Assembly: GCF_030063415.1 (NCBI RefSeq)
Contig: NZ_JASITA010000016.1
Location: forward strand, 62,001 to 126,000
Direction: 5' to 3'
DNA length: 64,000 nucleotides
DNA from: Streptomyces sp. H27-C3
Lineage (GTDB): Bacteria > Actinomycetota > Actinomycetes > Streptomycetales > Streptomycetaceae
The position numbers and the translations under genes were made by a program. Shown here in pieces: positions 8,254 to 17,787 of this stretch. Every line of letters starts with the position of its first letter. Within the stretch, counting starts at the first letter, position 1. The notes beneath the pieces were generated by a model. That model was given only the letters and a program-made list of their open reading frames with translations. It did not search any database and was not told the DNA's origin.

Positions 8254-8991
8254 GTGACTGCGTCCGACATTTCCGAAAATCAGCATGAATATGCCGATTC
8301 CTCTCCTGATTCTTCCGCCGATTCCGTCGGCGACGCCGAGCTGCGGCTGGCCGACGCACTGACCGCCGCCGCGGTCGGTCTGCACGAGGCCAGAGGCCGG
8401 GACGACACGCTGCGCACCGCGGTACAGCTGGCCAAGGAGATCGTCCCGGGCGCCGACTGTGCGGGCATCTCCGTCGTCGAACGCACCGGCAGTGTCTCCA
8501 CGGTCGCCTGGACCGACGAGACGGTACGGGTCATCGACGCCGGCGCGTCGTACGGCAGTTGGGACGGGCTCCGGTCCGCGCCCCTCATGCGGATCGACGA
8601 CACCACGGAGTGGGAGGGCTGCGGCCCCACGCTCGCCGCGGTCAACCTCCGGTCCGGCCTGTTCCTGCGCCTGCGCGGCCACCAGCGCAGCTTCAGCGTG
8701 CTGACGCTCTACGCCCGCAAGCCGCAGGCCTTCGACGACCGGGCCGCGCACATCGCCCGCCTGCTGTCGGCGCACATCGGCATCGCGCTGGAGACGGCCG
8801 CCGTGCAGGAGCAGCTCGCCGAGGCCATGCACACCCGGGACGTCATCGGGCAGGCCACCGGCATCCTCATGGGGCGGCTGAACATCGACGCGGCACAGGC
8901 CTTCGAGCACCTCGTACGCGCCTCGCAGCAGGGCAATGTGAAACTGCGCGACATCGCGGCCCGCATCGTCGACGCAGCCACCCCCGAGTGA
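8254..8991 (+). CDS. GAF-ANTAR domain RNA-binding regulator
   Basis: GTG at 8254 is 6 nt after GAAGAGG; GTG at 8251 is an alternative. The product (245 aa) has a GAF domain at about 40-170 and a C-terminal ANTAR domain (VIGQATGILMGRLNIDAAQA ... NVKLRDIAARIV). ANTAR proteins bind paired hairpins in nascent RNA and act as antiterminators; the GAF part probably senses a ligand or partner. A second, diverged GAF-ANTAR gene follows on the same strand after 100 bp. Together with the STAS remnant this forms a small regulatory cluster. Confidence 0.9.
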   Translation: MTASDISENQHEYADSSPDSSADSVGDAELRLADALTAAAVGLHEARGRDDTLRTAVQLAKEIVPGADCAGISVVERTGSVSTVAWTDETVRVIDAGASYGSWDGLRSAPLMRIDDTTEWEGCGPTLAAVNLRSGLFLRLRGHQRSFSVLTLYARKPQAFDDRAAHIARLLSAHIGIALETAAVQEQLAEAMHTRDVIGQATGILMGRLNIDAAQAFEHLVRASQQGNVKLRDIAARIVDAATPE

Positions 8992-9091
8992 GGGACGCCC
9001 GATTCGGGTGATAGTCGCCGGACCCGAATGACGGTCGCCACACCCGGACGGCACCCGGGGTGAGCGACCCGATCCGGGGCACGCGAAGTGG

Positions 9092-9865
9092 ATGACAGAT
9101 ACGGCGGATGCGACCGATGTGACGGGAGCGGCGGGTGCGACCGGGCGGAGCGGCGGCTTCGACCTCGCCTCGCTGCACAGAGCGCTCTCCGACTGGCGCG
9201 GCCTGGACCCCTTCCTCCAGGAGCTGACCGAGCGCGCCGTGCACGTCATCGGTGGCACCGACTCGTGCAGCATCACCATGCGGCGGCACGACCGGTTGGT
9301 CACCGCCGCCAGCAGCGACGGCCTGGCGCTTGCCCTCGACGGGCTGCAGTACGACGTCGAGGCGGGGCCGTGCGTGTGCAGCCTGGACAGCAGCGAGGAG
9401 GAGTACGTACCCGACATGCTCGAGGAGCGGCGCTGGGGGCCGTATCCGCGGCTGGCGTCCGCGCACGGGATCCGGTCGGTGCTCGCCACACCGCTGGTCG
9501 CCAACTCCTCGACGCTGGGCGCCCTCAACCTCTACTCCCGTACGCCCAGGGCCTACGAGGGCCACAAGGAGGCCGCGCGCCGGCTGTCCGCGCAGGCGGC
9601 GGGTGCGGTGGCCGTCGCGGACCGCATGGAGCGGGAGACGGGGACGGGGCGCGACCTGCGGGCCGCGATGCTCTCGCGCTCCGTCATCGACCAGGCCATC
9701 GGCATCGTCATGGCGCGTCAGCGGTGTCCCGCGGACGTGGCGATGGCTGTACTGCGCCGCACCTCGCAGGGCCGGAACATCAAACTGCGGGACCTGTGCG
9801 CCGAGTTGGTAGCCCACACGGGCGGCACACCGCCGGGCCCCGGGACCTTCGCCCGGCGACTCTGA
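9092..9865 (+). CDS. GAF-ANTAR domain RNA-binding regulator
   Basis: ATG at 9092 begins MTDTADATDV. The 257-residue protein has a GAF domain (about 35-180, with YDVEAGPCVCSLDS typical of this subfamily) and an ANTAR domain (SVIDQAIGIVMARQRCPADV ... NIKLRDLCAELV). It is likely to be an RNA antiterminator responding to a signal bound by GAF. It is only distantly similar to the gene before it, so the pair is probably not a recent duplication. Confidence 0.9.
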   Translation: MTDTADATDVTGAAGATGRSGGFDLASLHRALSDWRGLDPFLQELTERAVHVIGGTDSCSITMRRHDRLVTAASSDGLALALDGLQYDVEAGPCVCSLDSSEEEYVPDMLEERRWGPYPRLASAHGIRSVLATPLVANSSTLGALNLYSRTPRAYEGHKEAARRLSAQAAGAVAVADRMERETGTGRDLRAAMLSRSVIDQAIGIVMARQRCPADVAMAVLRRTSQGRNIKLRDLCAELVAHTGGTPPGPGTFARRL

Positions 9866-10012
9866 GCAGCCTGCCCCCGGCTGCACAGTGAGGCCGACAA
9901 GATGCACACGCAGCCCGCCCGGGACACACGGAACGGGCGGTCCTGAGCAATCGGCCCCCGGCCGCACAGTCAGGCCGACCAAGACGCACACGCAGCCCGA
10001 CCGAGACACCCG
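9862..10012. repeat. diverged 80-bp tandem duplication
   Basis: The 70-bp stretch from 9862 (ctgagcagcctgcccccggc) recurs with about 85 percent identity from 9942, a period of 80 bp. It begins at the 3' end of the GAF-ANTAR gene and fills most of the 244-bp gap before the convergent YceI gene. No gene is seen in this gap. Confidence 0.75.
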
Positions 10013-10109
10013 GTCAGCCCGCCCGAGACAAAATCAACGGGCCACCGTACGAACGTGGGAATCACGCCCGTCCAATGGCCCGTCGCCGGAGCACCCACTA
10101 CCGCGGGGG

Positions 10110-10928
10110 CTACGCCTGCGGCAGCTGCTCCCCCTGCACCGCCTGGATGTCCAGCTCGACCCGCAGCGTCGCGCCGATCGCCGAGATGCCCGCCTGGACC
10201 ACCTGGTTGTAGTTGATGGCGAAGTCCTCGCGGCGCAGCTCGGCCGTCGCGCGGAAGGCCGCCCGTACGCCGCCCCACGGGTCCGGTCCCGTCCCCAGGT
10301 AGCTGAGGTCCAGTTCGACCGGGCGCGCGATCCCGTGCAGGGCCAGCTCGCCGTGCACGGTCCACCGGTCGGGTCCGGCCGGGGTGATGCCCGTACCGGC
10401 GTACGTGATCTCGGGGAACCGCTCGACATCCAGGAAGTCGGGCGACTTCAGGTGCCCGTCCCGCATGCCGTTGCCCGTGTCGATGCTCGCCGCCGTGATG
10501 ACCGCGTCCACCCGGGACTTGGCCAGGTCCTCGGCGATCTCGATGCGCCCGCCGAATCCGGTGAACCGGCCGTGCACGCTGGAGATGCCCAGGTGCTGGG
10601 CGACCGCGGCCACCGAGGAGTGCGCCGGGTCGATGGTCCAGGGGCCCGGCGGCGGCAGCTCGACGCCGCCCTGACGGGCCAGCACGAAGGTGCCGGCGTT
10701 CGCCCGGCCGCTCGCCGTGACGAGCGCGGTCGAGGCGGCGGGGGCGTAACCGGCGGCTGTCACGACCACCGTGTAAGGACCGGCCGGCAAGGGGGCATCG
10801 GTCCTCACCGATCCCTCCCCGTCCGCGTCGGCCCTCAACACCTGGGTGCCCGTCATGTCGGTCACGGTCACCACCGCGTGCTGTACGGCCCAGCCGTCGC
10901 GGGTCCGTACCTGTGCGCGAAGTCCCAT
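10110..10928 (-). CDS. YceI-family protein with N-terminal carboxypeptidase-regulatory-like domain
   Basis: The ATG has AAGGAGAG upstream. Residues 1-85 form a beta-sandwich of the carboxypeptidase-regulatory-like type (MGLRAQVRTRDGWAVQHAVV ... YTVVVTAAGYAPA). Residues about 95-270 are a YceI lipocalin-like domain (WTIDPAHSSVAAVAQHLGIS, FPEITYAG, ELALHGIARPVELDLSYLG). YceI proteins bind isoprenoid or amphipathic ligands. No signal peptide is present, unlike periplasmic YceI proteins. The N-terminal domain resembles the three repeats at the C-terminus of the neighbouring transporter, which suggests a shared complex or substrate. Confidence 0.9.
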   Translation of the reverse strand: MGLRAQVRTRDGWAVQHAVVTVTDMTGTQVLRADADGEGSVRTDAPLPAGPYTVVVTAAGYAPAASTALVTASGRANAGTFVLARQGGVELPPPGPWTIDPAHSSVAAVAQHLGISSVHGRFTGFGGRIEIAEDLAKSRVDAVITAASIDTGNGMRDGHLKSPDFLDVERFPEITYAGTGITPAGPDRWTVHGELALHGIARPVELDLSYLGTGPDPWGGVRAAFRATAELRREDFAINYNQVVQAGISAIGATLRVELDIQAVQGEQLPQA

Positions 10929-11091
10929 CCCGTTTTCTCTCCTTGCCGAAATGATGCGGGCCCCGGACGGGGCGGCGGGCCGTCCCCTGCCCGCCGCCGC
11001 ATCCGGGGCCCATTTCCACCCGCTCGGCCGGCGCCGCGCCTCCGCTTGGAGCGCGGCCCCGCCGAGGGGGGCCTGAGGGTGCCTGTGAGGG

Positions 11092-13566
11092 CTACTCGCC
11101 CGGGTGGGCGAGCTCGATGTCGTGGCCGTCGACTCCGCGGCCCGCGACCGTCAGTGCGCCGGCCGCCGGCGGGTAGCCGGTCGCGACGACCGTGTACTCG
11201 CCCGAGTTCAGGTCGGCGAAGGCGTACGCCCCGTCGTCCCCGGTGGTCGACGTGGCGACCACGTTCCCGGCCGCGTCCATCAGCGTCACGCGGGCGTCGG
11301 CCAGCGGACGCCGGTCGGCGCCGCCGCGTACCGTGCCCCGGACCAGCGCGCCGGACTGCAGCGCGACCTCGATCCGGGTGACGCCCTGGCCGCCGATGTC
11401 CACCGGCAGTGCCATCGGCCGGAAACCGGCCGCGTTCACCGCGACGGTCACCGAGCCGGGGATCAGCTCACCGAAGGTGAACTCGCCCTGGCCGCCGGAC
11501 TTCCCGGTGGCCAGCACATCGCCGCGCACATCGGTCACCACGACCATGGCGCCCTCGACGGGCAGACCAGCGTCCGTGGTGCGCACGGTGCCGAGCAGTC
11601 CGCTCGTACCGGACAGCAGGATGTCGTACGCGACGGGCTCGTCGCCGACGACCACCGTGGACGCCTGCGGCTGGAAGCCGTCGGCGGAGGCGATCAGTAC
11701 GTACGAACCGGCTGCCGGGGCGTCCAGCGCGTACCGGCCGTCCTGGGCCACGGTGCGGCCCAGTTGCCGTCCGGCCAGCGAGATCAGCGTGACCGCGGCG
11801 TGCGACACGGCTGCTCCCTCGGCGGTACGGACCGTGCCGTGCAGGGTCTTGCCGGTCGGCGGCGTGGCCGCGAACGACGCGGTGGGGTCCTGGTCCGGGT
11901 CACGGACCTGGAATCCGGCCACTCCGGCGGCCTCTTCGCCGAGCAGCTCACCGGTGGTCTCCCTGGCCGGGCCGTTGGCGGGCTCGGCGGGTGCGGCCGG
12001 GCCGTCGGACGACTTCAAGGCGACCTCCTTGACGAACAGCACCAGGATCAGTCCGACCAGCGCGAGGGGCGCCGCGTACAGGAAGAGGTCGGCGACCCCG
12101 TGCCCGTACGCGCTCTCCACGACGGTCCTGACCGGTCCGGGCAGGGCGTCCATGTCCGGGATGGCGTTGCCGCCACCGGCGCTGGGCTTGATGTGCAGGG
12201 CGGTGAGACCGTCCTCCACGTAGTGGGCGATGCGGTTGGACAGCACCGCGCCGAGCGCGGAGACGCCGACCGCGCCACCGAGGGAGCGGGTGAAGGTGAC
12301 CAGCGAGCTGGCCGCGCCGAGCTCGTGCGGCTCCACCTGGTTCTGCGAGGCGAGCACGAGGTTCTGCATCATCATGCCGAGTCCGAGGCCGAGCACCGCC
12401 ATGTAGATGGCGACCTGCCAGTACTCCGTGTCGTACCTGATGGTGCTGAGCAGGCCGAGGCCCGCGACGAGACCCACACCGCCGCCGACCAGGAATCCCT
12501 TCCAGCGGCCCGTCTTGGTGATGATCTGGCCGGAGACCGTCGACGAGATGAAGAGACCGGCGATCATCGGGATCGTCATGACGCCGGACATCGTCGGCGA
12601 CTTGTCCCGGGCCAGCTGGAAGTACTGGCTCAGGAAGACGGTCGAGCCGAACATCGCGACACCGACGAAGAGGCTCGCCAAGGACGTGAGCGCGATCGTA
12701 CGGTTACGGAAGAAGCGCAGCGGGATCAGCGGCTCCGAGACCTTCGTCTCGACCAGCAGGAAGAGCAGGCCGAGCACGAGCGTGCCGCCGAGCATCGTGT
12801 ACGTCTGCCACGAGTTCCAGTCGTACTTGTCGCCCGCGAGCGTCACCCAGATCATCAGCAGGGAGACGGAGGCGGCGAGGAAGAAGGCACCGAGCCAGTC
12901 GATCTTCACCTTGCGGCGGACGACCGGAAGCTTGAGGGTCTTCTGGAGGAGGACCAGGGCGATGGCCGCGAACGGCACACCGACGTAGAAGCACCAGCGC
13001 CAGCCGAGCCAGTCGGTGTCGGTGATGACACCGCCGAGCAGCGGACCGCCGACGGTGGCGACCGCGAAGGTGGCGCCGATGTAACCGGCGTACCTGCCGC
13101 GCTCGCGGGGCGAGATCATCGCGGCGATCACGATCTGGGTGAGCGCGACGAGACCGCCGGTGCCGATGCCCTGGAGCACGCGGAAGGCGATCAGGGTGCC
13201 GGTGTTCTGCGACAGACCGGCGAGCGCCGATCCGATCACGAAGATGACCAGCGCTATCTGGACCAGCAGCTTCTTACTGAAGAGGTCGGCCAGCTTGCCC
13301 CACAGGGGGGTGGTCACGGTCATGGAGAGAAGTGCGGCGGTGACGACCCAGGTGTACGCGCTCTGGGTGCCGTCGAGATCCTTGATGATCTCGGGAAGGG
13401 CGTTCGACACGATGGTCGACGACAGCATCGCGACGAACATGCCGAGCAGCAGGCCGGTGAGGGCTTCCATGATCTGCCGGTGTGTCATCGGCGCGCCGTC
13501 GGAGGAGTGGTGTGACCCCTGCTTGGCGTGGCCGCCCCGCACACCGACTGGTGTGGTCGTAGCCAT
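11092..13566 (-). CDS. DHA2-type MFS transporter with three C-terminal carboxypeptidase-regulatory-like repeats
   Basis: The ATG at 13566 has AAAGGAATT upstream and begins MATTTPVGVRGGHAKQG. Residues about 30-540 hold 14 hydrophobic segments of the drug-proton antiporter DHA2 family, with PLWGKLADLFSKK and ISPRERGRYAGYIGATFAVA motifs. A further ~240 residues contain three repeats of one beta domain (LHGTVRTAEGAAVSHAAVTL; LLGTVRTTDAGLPVEGAMVV; VRGTVRGGADRRPLADARVT), making 824 residues against about 500 for the family. Such tails are uncommon on MFS proteins. The gene lies 14 bp after a MarR gene, so it is probably an inducible exporter under MarR control. Confidence 0.93.
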   Translation of the reverse strand: MATTTPVGVRGGHAKQGSHHSSDGAPMTHRQIMEALTGLLLGMFVAMLSSTIVSNALPEIIKDLDGTQSAYTWVVTAALLSMTVTTPLWGKLADLFSKKLLVQIALVIFVIGSALAGLSQNTGTLIAFRVLQGIGTGGLVALTQIVIAAMISPRERGRYAGYIGATFAVATVGGPLLGGVITDTDWLGWRWCFYVGVPFAAIALVLLQKTLKLPVVRRKVKIDWLGAFFLAASVSLLMIWVTLAGDKYDWNSWQTYTMLGGTLVLGLLFLLVETKVSEPLIPLRFFRNRTIALTSLASLFVGVAMFGSTVFLSQYFQLARDKSPTMSGVMTIPMIAGLFISSTVSGQIITKTGRWKGFLVGGGVGLVAGLGLLSTIRYDTEYWQVAIYMAVLGLGLGMMMQNLVLASQNQVEPHELGAASSLVTFTRSLGGAVGVSALGAVLSNRIAHYVEDGLTALHIKPSAGGGNAIPDMDALPGPVRTVVESAYGHGVADLFLYAAPLALVGLILVLFVKEVALKSSDGPAAPAEPANGPARETTGELLGEEAAGVAGFQVRDPDQDPTASFAATPPTGKTLHGTVRTAEGAAVSHAAVTLISLAGRQLGRTVAQDGRYALDAPAAGSYVLIASADGFQPQASTVVVGDEPVAYDILLSGTSGLLGTVRTTDAGLPVEGAMVVVTDVRGDVLATGKSGGQGEFTFGELIPGSVTVAVNAAGFRPMALPVDIGGQGVTRIEVALQSGALVRGTVRGGADRRPLADARVTLMDAAGNVVATSTTGDDGAYAFADLNSGEYTVVATGYPPAAGALTVAGRGVDGHDIELAHPGE

Positions 13567-13580
13567 TGAATTCCTTTGCT

Positions 13581-14105
13581 TTACGCGGGTGTTGCGGGTG
13601 ATGCAGGTGTTACGGGTACCGCGGGCTTCCGGGCCTCGGAGCCACCGTCCTGCTCGAAGTGGTGCGGGGTCCGTGCCCGGCAGTCGCCGAAGCTGTCGCG
13701 CAGGCGGGCCAGCATGAAGTTGAGCTGTCCGACCTCGTCGTCGGACCAGTCGTCCAGGGCGCCGGCGAGCGTCGCGGTGTAGCGCTCGGAGAGTTCCTCC
13801 AGGAGCGCCAGGCCCGCCGGGTTCAGCCGCAGGATGCGCGAACGCCTGTCCCCCGGGTCGGGGGCCCGGTCGATCCAGCCGCGGTCCGCCACATGGGCGA
13901 CGTGCCGGCTGGTTACCGACATGTCGACCGCGAGCAGTTCGGCCAGCCTGCTCATCCGCATCTCGCCATGACGGTCGAGAAGGGTGAGCACCGCGGCCGA
14001 TCCTGCCGGGCAGTGTGCGGGGAGGATCTTGGCGAGATCGCGCTTGACGGCGCCGATGGCACTGAGCTGCCGGGCCAGTTCCGCGTACTGACTCTGCGCG
14101 GCCAT
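13581..14105 (-). CDS. MarR-family transcriptional regulator
   Basis: The ATG at 14105 follows GGAGGTGCCC. The 174-residue protein has a MarR winged helix (about 35-125: MRMSRLAELLAVDMSVTSRHVAHVADRGWIDRAPDPGDRR) flanked by dimerisation helices. The C-terminal 25 residues are a Pro/Ala tail. It is the first gene of a leftward unit with the DHA2 transporter 14 bp downstream and probably represses it until an effector binds. The upstream region contains GGTTGGTTGCTACAGGCAAC, which may include the operator. Confidence 0.92.
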   Translation of the reverse strand: MAAQSQYAELARQLSAIGAVKRDLAKILPAHCPAGSAAVLTLLDRHGEMRMSRLAELLAVDMSVTSRHVAHVADRGWIDRAPDPGDRRSRILRLNPAGLALLEELSERYTATLAGALDDWSDDEVGQLNFMLARLRDSFGDCRARTPHHFEQDGGSEARKPAVPVTPASPATPA

Positions 14106-14315
14106 GGGCACCTCCGTTCATCTCGTTGCTTAGGGCAACCATAGAAGCGGTTGGTTGCTACAGGCAAACTAAAAGGGGACTCGGGGAGTAAAGGAACCCA
14201 AAAGCCTCCGTGCGGCCCGGGTCAAGCGCGTCCGTACTGCCGGTAAAGCCGCAGATCGCGAGGGGCGGGGGGCCGGGGTGTGCGGGATGCCTCTTCTTCG
14301 CTAGGGTCCTGCCCC

Positions 14316-14531
14316 ATGGCACACAACCCCCACGCCCCCCAGGGTCCCGAGGGTCACAGCGACCCGGCGGGCAGCACTCAGATGTTCCGCGCCTTTGTCG
14401 ACGAGGGCGAGCCGCAGCGGCAGCAGCCGGCCGCGGCCGTGTCCTCGGGCGGCCCGAAGACCGGACTGATCGTCGGCGTCGTCGCCGTCATCGTGATCCT
14501 CGCCGCGGTGGCCTGGCTCGCGCTCGGCTGA
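14316..14531 (+). CDS. small single-pass membrane protein
   Basis: The 71-residue product starts MAHNPHAPQGPEGHSD. A hydrophilic, Gln/Ser-rich N-terminal half is followed by one membrane helix (TGLIVGVVAVIVILAAVAWL) ending three residues before the C-terminus. It looks like a tail-anchored conserved Streptomyces protein. Function unknown. The start is chosen because the upstream frame lacks protein-like sequence. Confidence 0.65.
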   Translation: MAHNPHAPQGPEGHSDPAGSTQMFRAFVDEGEPQRQQPAAAVSSGGPKTGLIVGVVAVIVILAAVAWLALG

Positions 14532-14681
14532 TCGTTTCGTCGGCCGCCGCCGGTGGCCGCCGGTGGCCGCTGCGGGAGCCGACCCGACGGTCGGCGCCCC
14601 GCGGCCGCCCCGCGTGGCGCTCCGGGCTTCACTCCCGGTCCGGGTGGCCTCCCGGCGTCGCTCCTGAAGTCACCGGCGGCG

Positions 14682-15548
14682 TCACTTCCAGTCGGCGGTG
14701 ACGTCCCGGGTCTCCACGCGCATGCCCAGCGGCACCCGCCAGGAATCCACACACACGGTGTACGTATTGTTCACGGCCGCGCCCGCGGCGATCGGTCCGG
14801 GCAGTGGCTGTGCCGAATAACGGGTGCCCCAGTCGACACCCAGCGCGCCGATGATGTGCGTCGCGAAGGTGACAGTGCCCGACCGGACCGGTGAGCCGCC
14901 GGTGTTGCTGAACCGCACGGTCACCTTCTCGCACCACCGCTTCCCCGCGCCCGCGCGCGCGGGCGCGCCCACCTTGAGCGCGGCGGGCGCGGGTGGGGGC
15001 GGCGGAGGCGTGGTGGTGGGCGGCGATCCGGGGCCGGTGCCCGGCGATCCCGTACCCGGCGATCCCGAACCGGGTGATCCGGGCGCGGTCGGACCGCCGG
15101 ACGTGCCACTGGCCGCGCCGCCGCCCGTACGACCGGGGGCCGATGCGCCGCCGCCCGGTCCGCCGGGCTTCCCCGGGCTGCCGGGTGCGCCCCGGTCCGG
15201 TGCGTCCCCGCCCGAGCCACCGTCGTCGGCACCCGCGGCGCCGGACGCGCCCTTGCCCGTACCGCCGGCCGATGACCCGCCCGAGCCTTCGCCCTTGGCG
15301 GGGTGCCCGCCCCTGTCGCCGCCCCGGGCCCCGTCGTCATCGAGGGGCACCAGCTCGACCTCGCCGTCGGGCGGTACGGCCTTGCCCGCCGCCCGATCCG
15401 GCGATGAGCCCGCGGCGCCGACCGCCGCATAGCCGTCGTCGCCGGCCTCGCCACCGCACGCGGCCAGAACCCCGCCCAGACACAGCACAGCCACCGAGGC
15501 GCCCAGCGCGGCACCTCGGTGGCCGTGTATCAGACCATGACGTCGCAT
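14682..15548 (-). CDS. Pro/Gly-rich secreted lipoprotein
   Basis: The 288-residue protein begins MRRHGLIHGHRG, followed by a hydrophobic segment and lipobox VLAAC. The middle (about 80-180) is a low-complexity Gly/Ser/Pro linker with PGSGSPGTGSPG-type repeats. The C-terminal ~100 residues form a domain with two cysteines (RWCEKVTVRFSNTGGSPVRS ... NTYTVCVDSWRVPLG), probably a beta-sandwich. It is likely anchored on the outer face of the membrane with the domain displayed on a flexible stalk. Function unknown. Confidence 0.8.
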   Translation of the reverse strand: MRRHGLIHGHRGAALGASVAVLCLGGVLAACGGEAGDDGYAAVGAAGSSPDRAAGKAVPPDGEVELVPLDDDGARGGDRGGHPAKGEGSGGSSAGGTGKGASGAAGADDGGSGGDAPDRGAPGSPGKPGGPGGGASAPGRTGGGAASGTSGGPTAPGSPGSGSPGTGSPGTGPGSPPTTTPPPPPPAPAALKVGAPARAGAGKRWCEKVTVRFSNTGGSPVRSGTVTFATHIIGALGVDWGTRYSAQPLPGPIAAGAAVNNTYTVCVDSWRVPLGMRVETRDVTADWK

Positions 15549-15638
15549 CGCGCCAGTTTGTCTGACGCTCCGTCAATTGGAAACCCCGTCAGCAGGACTG
15601 ACCGTATGTCACTCGGGTCCCAGTGGTGAGCCGTCAGG

Positions 15639-16496
15639 TCAGTCCGCGATGAGCCCTTCCCTGAGCTGCGCGAGCGTGCGGGTCAGCAGGCGCGAGACGT
15701 GCATCTGGGAGATGCCGACCTCTTCGCCGATCTGCGACTGGGTCATGTTCGCGAAGAATCGGAGCATGATGATCTGGCGCTCCCTCGGCTGCAGTCTGGC
15801 CAGCAGCGGCTTGAGGGATTCGCGGTACTCGACGCCCTCAAGCGCCGTGTCCTCGTATCCCAGCCGGTCGGCCAGCGACCCCTCGCCGCCGTCGTCCTCG
15901 ACGGAGGGCGAGTCCAGCGAACTGGCGGTGTAGGCGTTGCCGACGGCGAGGCCTTCCACGACGTCTTCCTCCGACACCCCCAGCACCACGGCGAGTTCGG
16001 GCACGGTCGGCGAGCGGTCGAGCTTCTGCGCGAGCTCGTCACTGGCCCGGGTCAGCGCGAGCCGCAACTCCTGCAGCCTGCGCGGCACCCGCACCGACCA
16101 ACTGGTGTCGCGGAAGAAGCGCTTGATTTCACCGACCACCGTCGGCATCGCGAACGTGGGGAATTCCACTCCGCGTTCGCAGTCGAACCGGTCGATCGCC
16201 TTGATCAGGCCGATCGTTCCGACCTGGACGATGTCCTCCATCGGCTCGTTCCGGCTGCGGAAGCGGGCCGATGCGTAGCGCACCAGGGGGAGATTGAGTT
16301 CAATGAGAGTGTCTCGAACGTACGTATGCTCCGGGCTGTCCTTGTCGAGGGCGGCAAGCCGCAGGAAGAGAGAGCGGGACAGAGTGCGTGTGTCGATGAC
16401 TTCCGGCTGCGACACGATTGCCGGCTTGGCCACGTGGTCGAGCACGGCGGGCACTGCCTTGATGAGCACCTTTGAGCTGCCCTGTTCTGCGGACAT
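15639..16496 (-). CDS. sigN: RNA polymerase sigma factor, SigB/SigF/SigG family (SigN-like)
   Basis: The ATG at 16496 follows AAGGGGGTGGC. The 285-residue protein has region 2 (PMEDIVQVGTIGLIKAIDRF, FPTFAMPTVVGEIKRFFRD), region 3 and region 4 (MTQSQIGEEVGISQMHVSRL). It belongs to the stress and sporulation sigma-B family controlled by anti-sigma and STAS antagonist partners. It lies beside the sigF gene in the same direction, the order known for sigN-sigF in S. coelicolor. The gene name rests on this neighbourhood and sequence type. Confidence 0.92.
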   Translation of the reverse strand: MSAEQGSSKVLIKAVPAVLDHVAKPAIVSQPEVIDTRTLSRSLFLRLAALDKDSPEHTYVRDTLIELNLPLVRYASARFRSRNEPMEDIVQVGTIGLIKAIDRFDCERGVEFPTFAMPTVVGEIKRFFRDTSWSVRVPRRLQELRLALTRASDELAQKLDRSPTVPELAVVLGVSEEDVVEGLAVGNAYTASSLDSPSVEDDGGEGSLADRLGYEDTALEGVEYRESLKPLLARLQPRERQIIMLRFFANMTQSQIGEEVGISQMHVSRLLTRTLAQLREGLIAD

Positions 16497-16707
16497 GCCA
16501 CCCCCTTGAGGTCGCGGACGGTAGCGGCGGGCGCTCCCGTTCGGAGGAAGCAGCCTCCACCTGAATACCGGTGGCGGAGCTGCGGCAAACGCGGTTCCAG
16601 CAGAATGTCACATGTCGGCAACACGCTGTAGCGCCAAGTCGACAAATCTGCGCAGGAAAGAGGGGGTGTGCGGCTTTTCGGCCATCCTGCGGAAGTACCC
16701 GTTCTGC

Positions 16708-17607
16708 TTACGCTTCGATTCGATTTGCGGATCGAAGCCGCGCGAAGCTTCTGGCCAGCAGTCTTGACACGTGCATCTGGGACACGCCCAATTCCGCACT
16801 GATTTGAGATTGCGTCAGATTGCTGTAGTAGCGCAGCAGCAGAATCCGCTGCTCGCGTTCGGGCAACTGTACGAGCAGATGCCGTACGAGATCCCGGTGC
16901 TCGACGCCGGCCAGGGCCGGGTCCTCGTATCCGAGCCGGTCGAGCAGGCCCGGCAGCCCGTCGCCCTCCTGGGCCGCCTCCAGCGAAGTCGCGTGGTACG
17001 ACCGGCCCGCCTCGATGCAGGCCAGCACCTCGTCCTCGGAGATGCGCAGGCGCTCGGCGATCTCGGCGGTCGTGGGAGACCGTCCGTGGGCCGTGGTGAG
17101 GTCCTCGGTGGCCCCGCTGACCTGGACCCACAGCTCGTGCAGCCGGCGCGGTACGTGGACGGTCCTGACGTTGTCACGGAAGTACCGCTTGATCTCGCCC
17201 ACGACGGTCGGCATCGCGAAGGTCGGGAACTGCACCCCGCGGTCCGGGTCGAACCGGTCGATGGCGTTGATCAGACCGATCGTGCCGACCTGCACGACGT
17301 CCTCCATCGGCTCGTTGCGGCTGCGGAAGCGGGCGGCGGCGTACCGCACGAGCGGCAGGTTCGCCTCGATGAGCGCCCCGCGCACCCGGCTGTGCTCGGG
17401 GGTCCCGGGATCCAGCACCTTGAGCTCGCCGAACAGCACCTGGGTCAGCGCCCGGGTGTCGGCACCACGACTCCTGGCCGGGGCCGCGTCAGGGGCGGGG
17501 TCGGGGGCGGTCTCGGGGGGCAGTGGGGGGAGCTGGGGGCCCGGACGGCTGTGCTGGCTGTGCTGGATCTGCTGGGGCGGAGCCTGAGGCGCTGTACTGG
17601 CAGGCAC
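16708..17607 (-). CDS. sigF: RNA polymerase sigma factor SigF (sporulation)
   Basis: The GTG at 17607 (PASTAPQAPPQQ) is chosen because GAAAGGGGTGG lies upstream and it matches the start recalled for S. coelicolor SigF. The 299-residue protein has a Pro/Gln-rich N-terminus, then region 2 (PMEDVVQVGTIGLINAIDRF), region 3 and region 4 (NLTQSQISAELGVSQMHVSR). SigF acts late in spore maturation. sigN follows after 211 bp, a gap in which no gene is seen but which may hold a separate sigN promoter. Confidence 0.95.
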   Translation of the reverse strand: MPASTAPQAPPQQIQHSQHSRPGPQLPPLPPETAPDPAPDAAPARSRGADTRALTQVLFGELKVLDPGTPEHSRVRGALIEANLPLVRYAAARFRSRNEPMEDVVQVGTIGLINAIDRFDPDRGVQFPTFAMPTVVGEIKRYFRDNVRTVHVPRRLHELWVQVSGATEDLTTAHGRSPTTAEIAERLRISEDEVLACIEAGRSYHATSLEAAQEGDGLPGLLDRLGYEDPALAGVEHRDLVRHLLVQLPEREQRILLLRYYSNLTQSQISAELGVSQMHVSRLLARSFARLRSANRIEA

Positions 17608-17787
17608 GGTCGCGCCACCCCTTTCCTCGGTCAAACACGGTCAACTCATCCGTCAAAAGCGGTCATAGCATCACAAGACATGTGCACTGTGTGCAAGCAC
17701 CGTATAGCGCCGTGTTGAGGGCAAGTTGGGGTATAACTACGCATAAACCCCACACCGGCACGGTGTGGGGCGGGGTGCGGAGGGGGC

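Noticed and set aside
11104..13515. 803-codon open frame antisense to the DHA2 transporter
   Set aside because: The opposite strand encodes a clear 14-helix transporter; the antisense product is an Asp/Arg/Gly-rich shadow.
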